A model generated the notes under the pieces. It was not told where the DNA came from. It saw only the letters and a list, made by a program, of their open reading frames with translations, and did no database searches. This document shows, in pieces, positions 32,367 through 40,788 of a DNA stretch of 64,000 nucleotides. Source of the DNA: JACRAR01 sp041674385. Lineage in GTDB: Bacteria > Pseudomonadota > Gammaproteobacteria > Burkholderiales > Rhodocyclaceae. The stretch covers positions 81,626 through 145,625 of the forward strand of contig JBAYVU010000003.1 in assembly GCA_041674385.1 (NCBI GenBank), read 5' to 3'. The position numbers and the translations under genes are program-made. Position 1 is the stretch's first letter; each line of letters starts with the position of its first letter.

Positions 32367-33133
32367 TTGGAGGTTTGCTTAATTTGCAATTCGAGGATTT
32401 TTGCGTGCTTGGTGAAACTGTTGCCACAGCCGATGAGGATATGCACCAGACCCGGCACGCCGTCGAGAAAGCCCAGCCGCACAAAGTAGAACTTGATGAA
32501 ACGCAATAACGGCGAAAGCAGCAAGTGGCCGATATGCGCACGCCGTCCGGCCGCATAGGCCTGTTGTGCGGCCAGCGACGTATAGCGATTCTGCTTGTCG
32601 AGATAGCCGCTGAGCGTCTCGGCCGAATCGTGCAGCAAGTCGCCGGAAAGCGCCGCGACCTCGGTTTGGGCGATGACTTTCTCGTGCACCGCGTCGGTCG
32701 ACCAGCGGGCGCGGCGCCGATCGAAAAGCCTCAGGCTCCAGTCGGGGTAGCCCTCGCCGTGGCGCAAATAGCGGCCGAGAAAGCGGTTGCAGCGCGGGAA
32801 GCGATAGGCCAGATGGCCAGGCCGGTCCAGCGCCTGCAAGATGGATGCGCGCAGCGTCTCGCTGACGCGCTCGTCGGCGTCGACGGACAGCACCCAGTCA
32901 TGGCTTGCCTGCTCGACGGCGAACTGCTTCTGCGGGCCATAGCCCAGCCAATCCTGATGCACTACCCGTGCGCCCTGGGCGAGCGCCAGGGCGACCGTGT
33001 CGTCGGTGCTGCCCGAATCCACCACCAGAATCTCATCGCAAAAGGCAAGCGCTTCCAGGCAACGCGTCAGCGTGGATGCGGCATTATGGGCGATGATTAC
33101 CGCCGATAGCGGAAGGCGTTGGGGGTGACTCAT
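32363..33133 (-). CDS. Family 2 glycosyltransferase of LPS core
   Basis: 256 residues from ATG 33133 (MSHPQRLPLSAVIIAHN). GT-A fold: SAVIIAHNAASTLTRCL, VDSGSTDDT, metal-binding LSVDADERV, and the acceptor region WSTDAVHEKV. This resembles WaaE/LgtF-type transferases that add glucose to inner-core heptose. A hydrophobic C-terminus (LLLSPLLRFIKFYFVRLGFLDG) suggests membrane association. The frame is open far upstream only as antisense of waaC. It is divergent from waaC with a 57-base promoter region. Confidence 0.82.
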   Translation of the reverse strand: MSHPQRLPLSAVIIAHNAASTLTRCLEALAFCDEILVVDSGSTDDTVALALAQGARVVHQDWLGYGPQKQFAVEQASHDWVLSVDADERVSETLRASILQALDRPGHLAYRFPRCNRFLGRYLRHGEGYPDWSLRLFDRRRARWSTDAVHEKVIAQTEVAALSGDLLHDSAETLSGYLDKQNRYTSLAAQQAYAAGRRAHIGHLLLSPLLRFIKFYFVRLGFLDGVPGLVHILIGCGNSFTKHAKILELQIKQTSK

Positions 33134-33153
33134 GCCGCAGTCCGACAACAGTC

Positions 33154-33159
33154 TATAAT
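33154..33159 (+). promoter_or_regulatory. -10 box of the waaC promoter
   Basis: Perfect TATAAT in the 57-base divergent region; no good -35 at 17 bases. Transcription would begin about 25 bases before the waaC ATG at 33191. Confidence 0.4.
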
Positions 33160-33190
33160 TTGTGGTTGCCATTCTAACGCGCTGACGGCG

Positions 33191-34156
33191 ATGCTCAAAA
33201 TACTGCTGGTCAAGATGTCGTCCATGGGCGATCTGGTGCACAACTTGCCGGTGGTGACCGACATTCGCGCACATTACCCGGATGCCGTTGTGGACTGGAT
33301 CGCCGAAGAGGCCTATGTCACCATTCCATCCCTGCATCCGGCGGTGCGTCGGGTCATACCGATCGCCTGGCGCCGCTGGCGCCGACAGCTGGCACAGAGA
33401 AAAACCTGGACGGAAATGGCCGAGTTCCGCCGACAACTGCTGGCGACCGATTACGATTTTGTCCTGGATAGCCAGGGCCTGTTGAAAAGCGCCATCGTGG
33501 GCAGCATGGCGAAGGGAATTTTGGTCGGGGGAGACAGCCGCAGCATCAAGGAACCTCTCGCCAGCGTTTTTTATCGGCGCCGTTTGCCCATCGCATGGTC
33601 GTGGCATGTGGTGAAGCGCTGTCGCGCAGTGGCGGCCGGGGTACTCGACTACCCTGCCGACGCACCGCCGGAGTATGGGATTTCCGCTCCCCGCCTGGTC
33701 GTCGACTGGCTGCCTGACAAGCCTTATTGCGTACTGATGCACGCCGCCAGCCGGCCGGAGAAATTGTGGCCCGAATCCCACTGGGTCGAGCTGGGCCGGT
33801 ATCTGGCGAAGCAAGGGTTGATCTGCGTGCTTCCCTGGGGCAGCCCGGAAGAACAGCAGCGCAGTCGGCGCCTGGCGCTGGCCATTCCCGGCGCCGTGGT
33901 CCCACCCCTGATGGACCTGGCGAGTGCCGCCGGCTTTCTTGCCGGCAGTGTCATGGTCGTCGGTCTCGACACGGGTTTCACCCATTTTTCCGCTGCCCTG
34001 GGACGCCCCACCATCGGGATTTATTGCGACTCCGACAGCCAGCAGGCCGCCGTCCATGGATCCGCTTATTGCGCCAGTTTCGGCAAGCGCGGCGCGCCAC
34101 CGAACTATGCGACAGTGCACGCTGCCGTGGAAAGGGCTTTGCGATCCACGCCATGA
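33191..34156 (+). CDS. waaC: LPS heptosyltransferase I
   Basis: 321 residues from ATG 33191 (MLKILLVKMSSMGDLVHNLP), the canonical GT9 N-terminus. It continues with YDFVLDSQGLLKSA, LMHAASRPEKLWP and the donor-binding GLDTGFTHFSAALGRPTIGIY. It adds the first L-glycero-D-manno-heptose to Kdo2-lipid A at the inner face of the membrane. The upstream extension of the frame (from 33119) has no support. waaA starts 13 bases after its stop. Confidence 0.95.
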   Translation: MLKILLVKMSSMGDLVHNLPVVTDIRAHYPDAVVDWIAEEAYVTIPSLHPAVRRVIPIAWRRWRRQLAQRKTWTEMAEFRRQLLATDYDFVLDSQGLLKSAIVGSMAKGILVGGDSRSIKEPLASVFYRRRLPIAWSWHVVKRCRAVAAGVLDYPADAPPEYGISAPRLVVDWLPDKPYCVLMHAASRPEKLWPESHWVELGRYLAKQGLICVLPWGSPEEQQRSRRLALAIPGAVVPPLMDLASAAGFLAGSVMVVGLDTGFTHFSAALGRPTIGIYCDSDSQQAAVHGSAYCASFGKRGAPPNYATVHAAVERALRSTP

Positions 34157-34169
34157 GCGGCCGCCAACG

Positions 34170-35492
34170 ATGACACTGTCACGCGCCTTGTATTCCTTGC
34201 TGATCTGCCTGGGCTTGCCGGCAATCGTCCTGCGCCTGCTGTGGCGCGCGTACAGGCAACCCGAATACCTCCGGCACTGGCGGGAACGTTTCGGCTGCTA
34301 CGCTACCCCCGCTTCCGCCGAGGGCGACAAGAGAAAACTCATCTGGATCCATGCCGTCTCGGTCGGCGAAACACGGGCGGCGCAGCCGCTGATCGCCGTC
34401 CTGCGACAACGCCATCCCGACTACAAAATATTGATGACCCATATGACCCCGACAGGCCGGCAGGCCGGCGTGGAATTGTTCGGCGACAGCGTCGAGCGGG
34501 TTTATCTGCCCTACGACTATCCTTGGGCGGTAAGCCGTTTCCTGCGCCATTTCCGGCCCCGCCTGGGCTTGCTCATGGAGACCGAACTGTGGCCGAACCT
34601 GATCGCCTCCTGCCGCAGACGGGAAATTCCTTTGCTTCTGGTCAATGCGCGCTTGTCGGCCAAGTCGGCGCGGCGCTATGCGCGCCTGCCGCAACTCACG
34701 CGCTGCGCGTTGCAGGACCTGACGGCGATTGCCGCGCAGGAAGAAACGGATGCCGGCCGCCTGCGCCAGTTGGGGGCGCACGAGGTGGCTGTGCTGGGAA
34801 ACCTCAAGTTCGATATCGCGCCGCCCGCCGCACAGCTGGAGCAAGGCAAGGTCTTTCGTCGGCTTTTCGGCGCTCGCCCGGTGCTGCTCGCGGCGAGCAC
34901 GCGCGAAGGCGAAGAGGCGCTGCTGCTCGACGCCTGGTGCGCCAGTCCCTGCAAGGACGCACTGCTGGTGATCGTGCCGCGCCATCCGCAGCGTTTCGAG
35001 GAAGTGGCCCAGCTCGTCGCCGCGCGTGGCCTGCATTTGCAGCGGCGTAGCGAGACGGCGGCGGTCGCGCCGGAAACCCGGGTATGGCTGGGCGACAGCA
35101 TGGGGGAAATGTTCGCCTATTATGCCGCCAGCGATGTGGCATTCATCGGCGGCAGCCTGCTCGATTACGGCAGCCAGAACCTCATCGAAGGCTGTGCCGT
35201 GGGCGTGCCGCTGCTGCTTGGGCCTTCGACTTACAACTTCTCCGCAGCGGCGCGCGCCGCGCTGGCCTGCGGTGCGGCCAGGGCCGTTGCGGATGCCGAT
35301 GAACTGGTCGGTGCCGCCCTGGCGTTGCTGGCCGATGCCGAGGAGCGAGGCCGCATGGGAACTGCCGGACAGCGCTTTGCCGTGCGTCATCGTGGCGCAA
35401 GCGAGCGGACGTCGGCTTTGCTGGACCGCGTGTTGGAAAAAGAAACTTCGGCTAATGGGATGCCTTACCCTGAATTGATGGGACTGGACTAA
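34170..35492 (+). CDS. waaA: 3-deoxy-D-manno-octulosonic acid (Kdo) transferase
   Basis: 440 residues from ATG 34170. N-terminal membrane anchor (LYSLLICLGLPAIVLRLLW), then IHAVSVGETRAAQPLI with the catalytic Glu, METELWPNLI, VNARLSAKSA, LLAASTREGEE, VPRHPQRFEEV and GGSLLDYGSQNLIE. GT-B fold GT30; it transfers Kdo to lipid IVA before WaaC acts. It is followed after 3 bases by an AMP-binding ligase, so the three genes probably share a transcript. Confidence 0.96.
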   Translation: MTLSRALYSLLICLGLPAIVLRLLWRAYRQPEYLRHWRERFGCYATPASAEGDKRKLIWIHAVSVGETRAAQPLIAVLRQRHPDYKILMTHMTPTGRQAGVELFGDSVERVYLPYDYPWAVSRFLRHFRPRLGLLMETELWPNLIASCRRREIPLLLVNARLSAKSARRYARLPQLTRCALQDLTAIAAQEETDAGRLRQLGAHEVAVLGNLKFDIAPPAAQLEQGKVFRRLFGARPVLLAASTREGEEALLLDAWCASPCKDALLVIVPRHPQRFEEVAQLVAARGLHLQRRSETAAVAPETRVWLGDSMGEMFAYYAASDVAFIGGSLLDYGSQNLIEGCAVGVPLLLGPSTYNFSAAARAALACGAARAVADADELVGAALALLADAEERGRMGTAGQRFAVRHRGASERTSALLDRVLEKETSANGMPYPELMGLD

Positions 35493-35495
35493 GCA

Positions 35496-37052
35496 ATGGC
35501 GATTATTGATTTCTTCGATCGGGGCTGCATCATCAACCCGGACGGCAACTACTTGATCTTTGGCGAGCAGCGCACCACTTACCGGGAAGCGCAACGCTTC
35601 ACTTATCGCGTCGCCAACGGCTTGCTGGCGCTGGGCTGCCGCAAGGAAACCAAGGCCGCGGTGTGGGCCGCCAACGAACCGATCGGCTGGTTATGCACCC
35701 TGTCGATCTGGCGTGCAGGCATGGCCTGGGTGCCGATCAATCCACGCAACACGGCAGAGGAAAACGCCAATGTGATCGACGCTTTCGACTGCGAAGTGTT
35801 GTTTTTCCAGTCCGCCATCGCGCCGCAAGTCGGCGCGATGCGTTCAAGATTGCCGAAGGTACGGCATTTCATATGCATAGACGGCGAAGCCGACGAATCC
35901 CTGGCGCTAACACCTTGGGCAGCCAGCCAGGCGGAAACCCCATGCGAGGTTCTTTCCGCCATGGAGGATGTCTGCGCCGTGATGGCCACCAGCGGCACCA
36001 CGGGCAAGCCCAAGGGGGTGATGAACACCCACCGCACCATGCAGACCGTCGTCGCCAACTGGCTATCGACGCTGGCCTATCCCGCCGACCGACCGCCGGT
36101 CAACCTGGCGGCGGCGCCGCTTACCCATACCGCCGGGATATTTTCGCTGATGACCACGCTGCGCGGCGGCACGGTGGTGATACTGCCGCGGCCGGATCCG
36201 GACATGCTGCTCGACGCCATCGAACGGCATCGCGTCACCGAACTTTTCCTGCCGCCGACCGTGATCTACATGCTGCTCGATCTGCCCGGCATCGCCGCGC
36301 GCGATTTCTCATCGCTGCGCTACTTGATGTATGGCGCCGCGCCGATGTCGCTGGAAAAGCTGCGGCGGGCGTTGAAAACCTTTGGCCCGGTAATGCTCCA
36401 GGCCTTCGGCCAAACCGAGGCGCGCACCACCAGTTGCCTGCATCCCGAAGAGCATTTCGTCAATGGCGAGATCGCCCAGGATGAACGGCTCTCCTCCTGC
36501 GGCCGGCCTTTCCCGCTCACCCGCGTGTCGATCCGCGATGATGCCAACCGCATGCTGCCGCACGGACAGGTGGGCGAAATCTGCGTAATGGGCGACCTCG
36601 TCATGAAAGGCTACTACCAGGCGCCGGACAAGACCGCGGAAACCATCGTCGACGGCTGGCTGCATACCGGCGATATGGGATACCTGGACCCGGAAGGTTT
36701 CCTGCACGTCACCGACCGCAAGAAGGACATGATCATCAGCGGCGGCTTCAATGTGTATTCCTCCGAAGTCGAAGGCGTGATCAATAGCCACCCGGCGGTG
36801 CAGGACTGCGCCGTGGTCGGCATACCGGACGAAAAATGGGGCGAAGCCGTCAAGGCGGTGGTCGAACTGAATCTCGGCATGCGCGTCAGCGAAGACGAAA
36901 TCATCGCGCTGTGCAAGCAGAAACTCGGCAGCGTAAAGGCGCCGAAGTCGGTGGACTTCATCGTTGAACTGCCGCGCAGCTCGGTCGGCAAGGTATTGAA
37001 GCGCGAAGTGCGCGCCAAGTATTGGCTCGGCAAGACGCGGCAGGTCAATTGA
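35496..37052 (+). CDS. AMP-forming acyl-CoA synthetase
   Basis: 518 residues of the ANL superfamily. ATP loop MATSGTTGKPKGVM, A5 QAFGQTEART, A7 LHTGDMGYLDPEGFLHVTDRKKDM, A8 SGGFNVYSSEVE and the catalytic Lys in SSVGKVLKRE. It activates a carboxylic acid to its CoA thioester; the substrate cannot be read from sequence. It begins 3 bases after waaA. It is only distantly similar to the ligase at 27692. Its 3' end converges on tolC, and a stem-loop with TCGGCA/TGCCGA arms lies near 37057-37090. Confidence 0.85.
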   Translation: MAIIDFFDRGCIINPDGNYLIFGEQRTTYREAQRFTYRVANGLLALGCRKETKAAVWAANEPIGWLCTLSIWRAGMAWVPINPRNTAEENANVIDAFDCEVLFFQSAIAPQVGAMRSRLPKVRHFICIDGEADESLALTPWAASQAETPCEVLSAMEDVCAVMATSGTTGKPKGVMNTHRTMQTVVANWLSTLAYPADRPPVNLAAAPLTHTAGIFSLMTTLRGGTVVILPRPDPDMLLDAIERHRVTELFLPPTVIYMLLDLPGIAARDFSSLRYLMYGAAPMSLEKLRRALKTFGPVMLQAFGQTEARTTSCLHPEEHFVNGEIAQDERLSSCGRPFPLTRVSIRDDANRMLPHGQVGEICVMGDLVMKGYYQAPDKTAETIVDGWLHTGDMGYLDPEGFLHVTDRKKDMIISGGFNVYSSEVEGVINSHPAVQDCAVVGIPDEKWGEAVKAVVELNLGMRVSEDEIIALCKQKLGSVKAPKSVDFIVELPRSSVGKVLKREVRAKYWLGKTRQVN

Positions 37053-37092
37053 ACATCGGCAAGCCCTGCAACAGCAAGGGAATGCCGACGGA

Positions 37093-38424
37093 CTATTCCA
37101 GCAAGCCGTTCACCGCGCCGACATCGTCCTCGTTCAAGCCGCCGGCGGCGGCTTTCAATTTCAACTGGGCGATCAAGGTATCGAGACGCGCCTTGGCCAG
37201 ATCGCGACGGGTCGAGTAGAGCTGCTGTTGGGCGTTGAGCACGTCGATGTTGATACGCACCCCGACATCGTAGCCAAGCTTGTTGGAATCGAGCGCTGAC
37301 TGGGATGAGACCACGGCCTGTTCCAGCGCCTTGACTTGCGACAGCCCCGAAGTCACGCCGAGGTAAGCCTGGCGTGCCGACAGGGTCGCGGCGCGGCGCG
37401 CGTTGTCGAAATCGGCGCTGGCCTTCTCGCGCAGGGCGGCCGCCTCGCGATCCCGGGAGGCAATCGCGCCGCCCGCAAAGATCGGGATCGCCAGTTGCAG
37501 CCCGATGGTGGTGGCGTCGGTGTCGCTGCCGGGCAGGGTGGTTCCCAGGAACATGGTGTCGGTCTGGGAGTTGCGCCCGCGCGACGCCACCAGATCCAGC
37601 GTCGGGTAATGTCCCGCGCGCTGTTTCTGGATTTCGCGTCCGGCGATTTCAAGCCCGGCGCGGCTGAGTTGTACAACCAGGTTGTGGGTCTCGGCCGCAG
37701 TGACCCATTGGCTGATGTCGTCCGGTTGCGGGCGGGCAATCTGTGTGCCGTTCTTGAGCTTCTTGAGGGATTCCGCCTGCTTGCCGGTGATGGTGCGCAA
37801 ATTCTCGCGCTTGACTTGCAAATCGTTGTTGGCGGCGATTTCCTGTGCCGTCGTGAGATCGAAGCGCGCCTGGGCTTCGTGGGTGTCGGTGATGGTGGTG
37901 GTACCCACCTCGAAGTTGCGTTTGGCCGATGCCAACTGTTCGGCAATGGCGGTCTTCTGCGCCTGTGCCGTGGCGAGAGTTTCCTCCGCCAGCAGCACAT
38001 CGAAATACGCCTGGGCCAAACGTACGATCAGGTCCTGGCGCGCCAATGCGTACTGGGCTTCGGCCTGCGCCACGACCAGCTCAGCCTGCTTGTAGTTTTC
38101 CCAGTTTTGCCAGCGAAACAAAGGTTGCGACAAGGATAACGCCCACCCGCTGCTGTTGTACTTGGCCCTGGTTTCGGCGGGAGGATTGGCGCGGGGTTGA
38201 TAGTCAATGTCGTTCCTCACCGTGTTGGCCGTCAGGCTGACCATCGGCATCAGCCCTGCACGGCCTTGCGGCAGCTTCTCCCGGCCGGCTTCAAGCGCTG
38301 CGCGCGCTGCGCTGATCTGGGCATCATAGCCAACGGCATCGCGATAGGCACTCAGCAGATCGACGGCTTGCGCCGTACCTGCGGCGAAGAACGCGACCAA
38401 TGGCAACAGCAAAAATTTTTTCAT
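37093..38424 (-). CDS. tolC: TolC-family outer-membrane efflux/secretion channel
   Basis: 443 residues with a signal peptide (cleavage after AQA, residue 20). It has the TolC pattern: DLLSAYRDAVGYDAQISAARA, a second repeat, long heptad-rich helices (QKTAIAEQLASAKRNFEVGTTTITD), and VGVRINIDVLNAQQQLYSTRRDLAKARLD near the end. It forms the trimeric outer-membrane duct for type I secretion or RND pumps. It is the last gene of pcm-rhodanese-tolC on this strand, 16 bases after the rhodanese gene, a recurrent arrangement near waaA in Betaproteobacteria. Confidence 0.93.
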   Translation of the reverse strand: MKKFLLLPLVAFFAAGTAQAVDLLSAYRDAVGYDAQISAARAALEAGREKLPQGRAGLMPMVSLTANTVRNDIDYQPRANPPAETRAKYNSSGWALSLSQPLFRWQNWENYKQAELVVAQAEAQYALARQDLIVRLAQAYFDVLLAEETLATAQAQKTAIAEQLASAKRNFEVGTTTITDTHEAQARFDLTTAQEIAANNDLQVKRENLRTITGKQAESLKKLKNGTQIARPQPDDISQWVTAAETHNLVVQLSRAGLEIAGREIQKQRAGHYPTLDLVASRGRNSQTDTMFLGTTLPGSDTDATTIGLQLAIPIFAGGAIASRDREAAALREKASADFDNARRAATLSARQAYLGVTSGLSQVKALEQAVVSSQSALDSNKLGYDVGVRINIDVLNAQQQLYSTRRDLAKARLDTLIAQLKLKAAAGGLNEDDVGAVNGLLE

Positions 38425-38440
38425 GGCTGACTCCTGTCAC

Positions 38441-38773
38441 TCAGTATACCGGCATACCGGGATCGACCTGCTGAGCCCAGGCCGCCACTCCGCCTTGCAA
38501 ATTCACTATCTCCGCAAATCCCTGGTGTTCCAAAAACAACGCTACCTGATAGCTGCGCACACCGTGGTGGCAGATCACCACAGTTTCGAGGTCCCGGTTC
38601 AGTTCCAAATAACGCGCCGGCACGCTGCGCATCGGCATCGATTTCGTGTCTGGAATGCGGCACACCTCCAGCTCCCATGGCTCCCGTACATCGAGCAGCT
38701 GCGGCTTGACACGGATGCCGGCGACGCTGTCCTTGAGCCATTGGTCGAGTTGGAGCGCAGTGATCTGCCGCAT
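38441..38773 (-). CDS. Single-domain rhodanese-like protein
   Basis: 110 residues. LLDVREPWELEVCRIPDTKSMPM and the active-site loop VICHHGVRS with the nucleophilic Cys, then LQGGVAAWAQQVDPGMPVY. It probably carries persulfide sulfur. It lies 5 bases after pcm and 16 before tolC. A perfect palindrome upstream of pcm (39450-39469) could control the three-gene unit. Confidence 0.9.
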   Translation of the reverse strand: MRQITALQLDQWLKDSVAGIRVKPQLLDVREPWELEVCRIPDTKSMPMRSVPARYLELNRDLETVVICHHGVRSYQVALFLEHQGFAEIVNLQGGVAAWAQQVDPGMPVY

Positions 38774-38778
38774 GCGCC

Positions 38779-39432
38779 TCAGAAGGTGAAACGGGCCGGC
38801 TGCGGCGCGTTGATCAGGGTCGGCGCCATGGTTTCGAACAGGCTGACGCTTTGGTAGGTTTCCTCCGCCGTCCGGGTAACCAGCTGTGCAGTCATGACAG
38901 GAGCATCACCGGTGATGACGAACATCCGCCCGCCAACCTTGAGCTGCGCCAGCAATTCCGGCGGCAATTGCGGCAGGCTGCCCGATACCATGATGACGTC
39001 GTAGGGAGCGTGGCTCTTCCAGCCCAATGCGGCATCGCCGGTCTCCAGCGTGACATTGTTGATCCCCAGGCGTTTGACGGTGGCAAGTGCGCTCTTGGTC
39101 AATTCCGGCACAATGTCGACGCTCCAGACGTGATCGGCATGAGCCGCCAGCAGCGCCGCCATGTAGCCCGAACCGGTGCCGATCTCCAGCGCCTTGTCGT
39201 TCTTCCTGACGCGCAGCGCCTGCAACGCGTGGGCTTCGATCTTCGGAGCGAGCATGCAGGCCGCATGACCCAGCGGGATTTCGATGTCGGCAAAAGCCAG
39301 CTGGCGATAAGCCAGCGGCACAAATTCCTCGCGCTTGACCACGAAAAGCAAATCCAGAACGTCCTGGTCGAGCACATCCCAAGGACGAATCTGCTGTTCG
39401 ATCATGTTGAAACGGGCTTTTTCGAGATTCAT
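38779..39432 (-). CDS. Protein-L-isoaspartate O-methyltransferase-family protein
   Basis: 217 residues from ATG 39432 (GGAG 7 bases upstream; an adjacent TTG at 39435 is less likely). N-terminal MIEQQIRPWDVLDQDVLDLLF, Motif I ALEIGTGSGYMAALLA, VWSVDIVPEL and DVIMVSGSLPQLPPELLAQL. This is the PCMT fold that repairs isoaspartyl residues with SAM, but it is the short divergent version found next to tolC; substrate assignment is by family only. Confidence 0.85.
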   Translation of the reverse strand: MNLEKARFNMIEQQIRPWDVLDQDVLDLLFVVKREEFVPLAYRQLAFADIEIPLGHAACMLAPKIEAHALQALRVRKNDKALEIGTGSGYMAALLAAHADHVWSVDIVPELTKSALATVKRLGINNVTLETGDAALGWKSHAPYDVIMVSGSLPQLPPELLAQLKVGGRMFVITGDAPVMTAQLVTRTAEETYQSVSLFETMAPTLINAPQPARFTF

Positions 39433-39449
39433 CAAAGTTCTCCAAAGAA

Positions 39450-39469
39450 ATATTAGTATAAACTAATAT
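39450..39469. promoter_or_regulatory. Perfect 8-bp palindrome overlapping the pcm promoter
   Basis: ATATTAGT-ATAA-ACTAATAT, 18 bases upstream of the pcm start. On the minus strand it contains TATACT, a good -10, so a bound protein would occlude the promoter. The surrounding 40 bases are very AT-rich. Confidence 0.5.
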
Positions 39470-39626
39470 ACGTAGTACAAGTAAAAAGTATTCTAGCCTA
39501 CTTGCACCGCCGCATCCTGTTTCACTCTGAACCAAGCGGCATATCGTGCCCGCAACGACGGCGATGGCTCGAACGTACGGTGCGGCGCAGGATTGAAGCG
39601 CAGGCCGCCGCCTTGATCGAGGTGGC

Positions 39627-40601
39627 TCAGGCGGGCAACGGCACCGGCATGGAAGGCACTTTGCCGCTCGCGCGATAGGTTTCGCAACGGTCGATATATT
39701 CGCGAGTGCTTTTAGGCATCGGCGTGCGGGCGCGGGTGATGTAATAAATCAAGTCCCGGCCGTTGAGCAGCAGCTGGATGCCGACGGAAACATCGTGTTT
39801 GGCTCGGCCGCGCTTTCCCGCGGCCATGGCCGGAGATCGCGGCTTGAAATTGGCCAGCCGTTCGCCGGCGGCAACCAGTTGCGCCCAAACATCAAAAATG
39901 TCCGGGTCGATACGCAGGGTTTCCGTTTTTATTTTCGCGGCGCCGGCGAAATCGCGAATGCTGGATTCGATGCCTTCGAATTGCGCTATGCGGCTGAAAT
40001 TCGCCATCATGGCCTCGGCGATGCGGTCGATGTCGCGCAATGTCTGGCCGATCTTGATGTAACGACTTTCGTAATAATCTTCGATCGGGACGGAGAAGGC
40101 GCGGAAAGGTTCGCCCCAAAGCTCGTCGATGCCTTCCTCGCCGCTGCGGTGCAAGGCGAAGCGGCCAAGCTCCATGGCCTCAAGCAGACACCGCCCGCAT
40201 TCACGCATCAGCGCGTTGTCGCTGCGGATTTCGATGCCATCGGCCTGCAATTCGACGAGCTTTTTGAAAATGTCCGTGGTTCGGTTGAACAGCGCGCCCG
40301 CGAGCATCGCTGCCTTGACCCGCCGCCGGCCTGGATCGGTTTCCGTCTCATAGCTCTGGCGGATTTCCGCCAATCGATTGCCGGGAATATTCAGCCCATG
40401 CTCGGTGTGATTGAACAGGCGCCGCGTCAATGCCTCGATCAGGTTCTTTTTCGCACCCAATACGTTGGCGGGGATAGGGTAGGTCCTGATCCAGTAACCA
40501 TCGTAGAGCACCCGTTGCTGGCCGGCAATGATCCGCCTTGTTCCTTCCGGCGGGGACTCGCCGACGTTCAGCGGGGGTTCAATGCGATGCTCACTGTTCA
40601 T
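39627..40601 (-). CDS. Conserved-looking protein of unknown function
   Basis: 324 residues, soluble, mostly alpha-helical, no signal peptide or membrane segment. Recognisable landmarks are NVLGAKKNLIEALTRRLFNHTEHG, LFNRTTDIFKKLVELQADGI, YYESRYIKIGQTLRDIDRIAEAM and a basic C-terminal section (KPRSPAMAAGKRGRAKHD). Codon use is like the neighbours, which supports a real gene over its 320-residue antisense frame. It is separated from pcm by about 190 bases and from the carbonic anhydrase gene by 187. No family could be named; the helical character and basic tail would suit a protein-interaction role. Confidence 0.6.
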   Translation of the reverse strand: MNSEHRIEPPLNVGESPPEGTRRIIAGQQRVLYDGYWIRTYPIPANVLGAKKNLIEALTRRLFNHTEHGLNIPGNRLAEIRQSYETETDPGRRRVKAAMLAGALFNRTTDIFKKLVELQADGIEIRSDNALMRECGRCLLEAMELGRFALHRSGEEGIDELWGEPFRAFSVPIEDYYESRYIKIGQTLRDIDRIAEAMMANFSRIAQFEGIESSIRDFAGAAKIKTETLRIDPDIFDVWAQLVAAGERLANFKPRSPAMAAGKRGRAKHDVSVGIQLLLNGRDLIYYITRARTPMPKSTREYIDRCETYRASGKVPSMPVPLPA

Positions 40602-40632
40602 AAACCAGGCCGGTCAGACTCTCAGAAAATTC

Positions 40633-40670
40633 GGCGAGCGCAAGTATATCGGATAGATGCGCCGCTCGCC
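40633..40670. repeat. Inverted repeat spanning a -10-like box
   Basis: GGCGAGCG (40633-40640) and CGCTCGCC (40663-40670), perfect 8-bp arms 22 bases apart. TATACT on the minus strand (40648-40643) lies in the loop and could be the -10 of the unknown gene starting at 40601. Confidence 0.4.
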
Positions 40671-40788
40671 TATGCTTATGTCGCGTCCTCGTCCCCGAAC
40701 TCGCGGGCGTCGAACGTCACCGGCAGAGGCGTACCGGCCGGCATGTCCGGCAGTTAGTCTTCGGAAAGTCAGGCGAAGAACTCAGCGC

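Noticed and set aside
34179..35594. 471-codon minus-strand ORF
   Set aside because: Opposite waaA, whose family motifs are unambiguous.
39795..40757. 320-codon plus-strand ORF over the unknown gene
   Set aside because: The minus-strand frame has the more natural composition, a cleaner start and a helical protein-like sequence.
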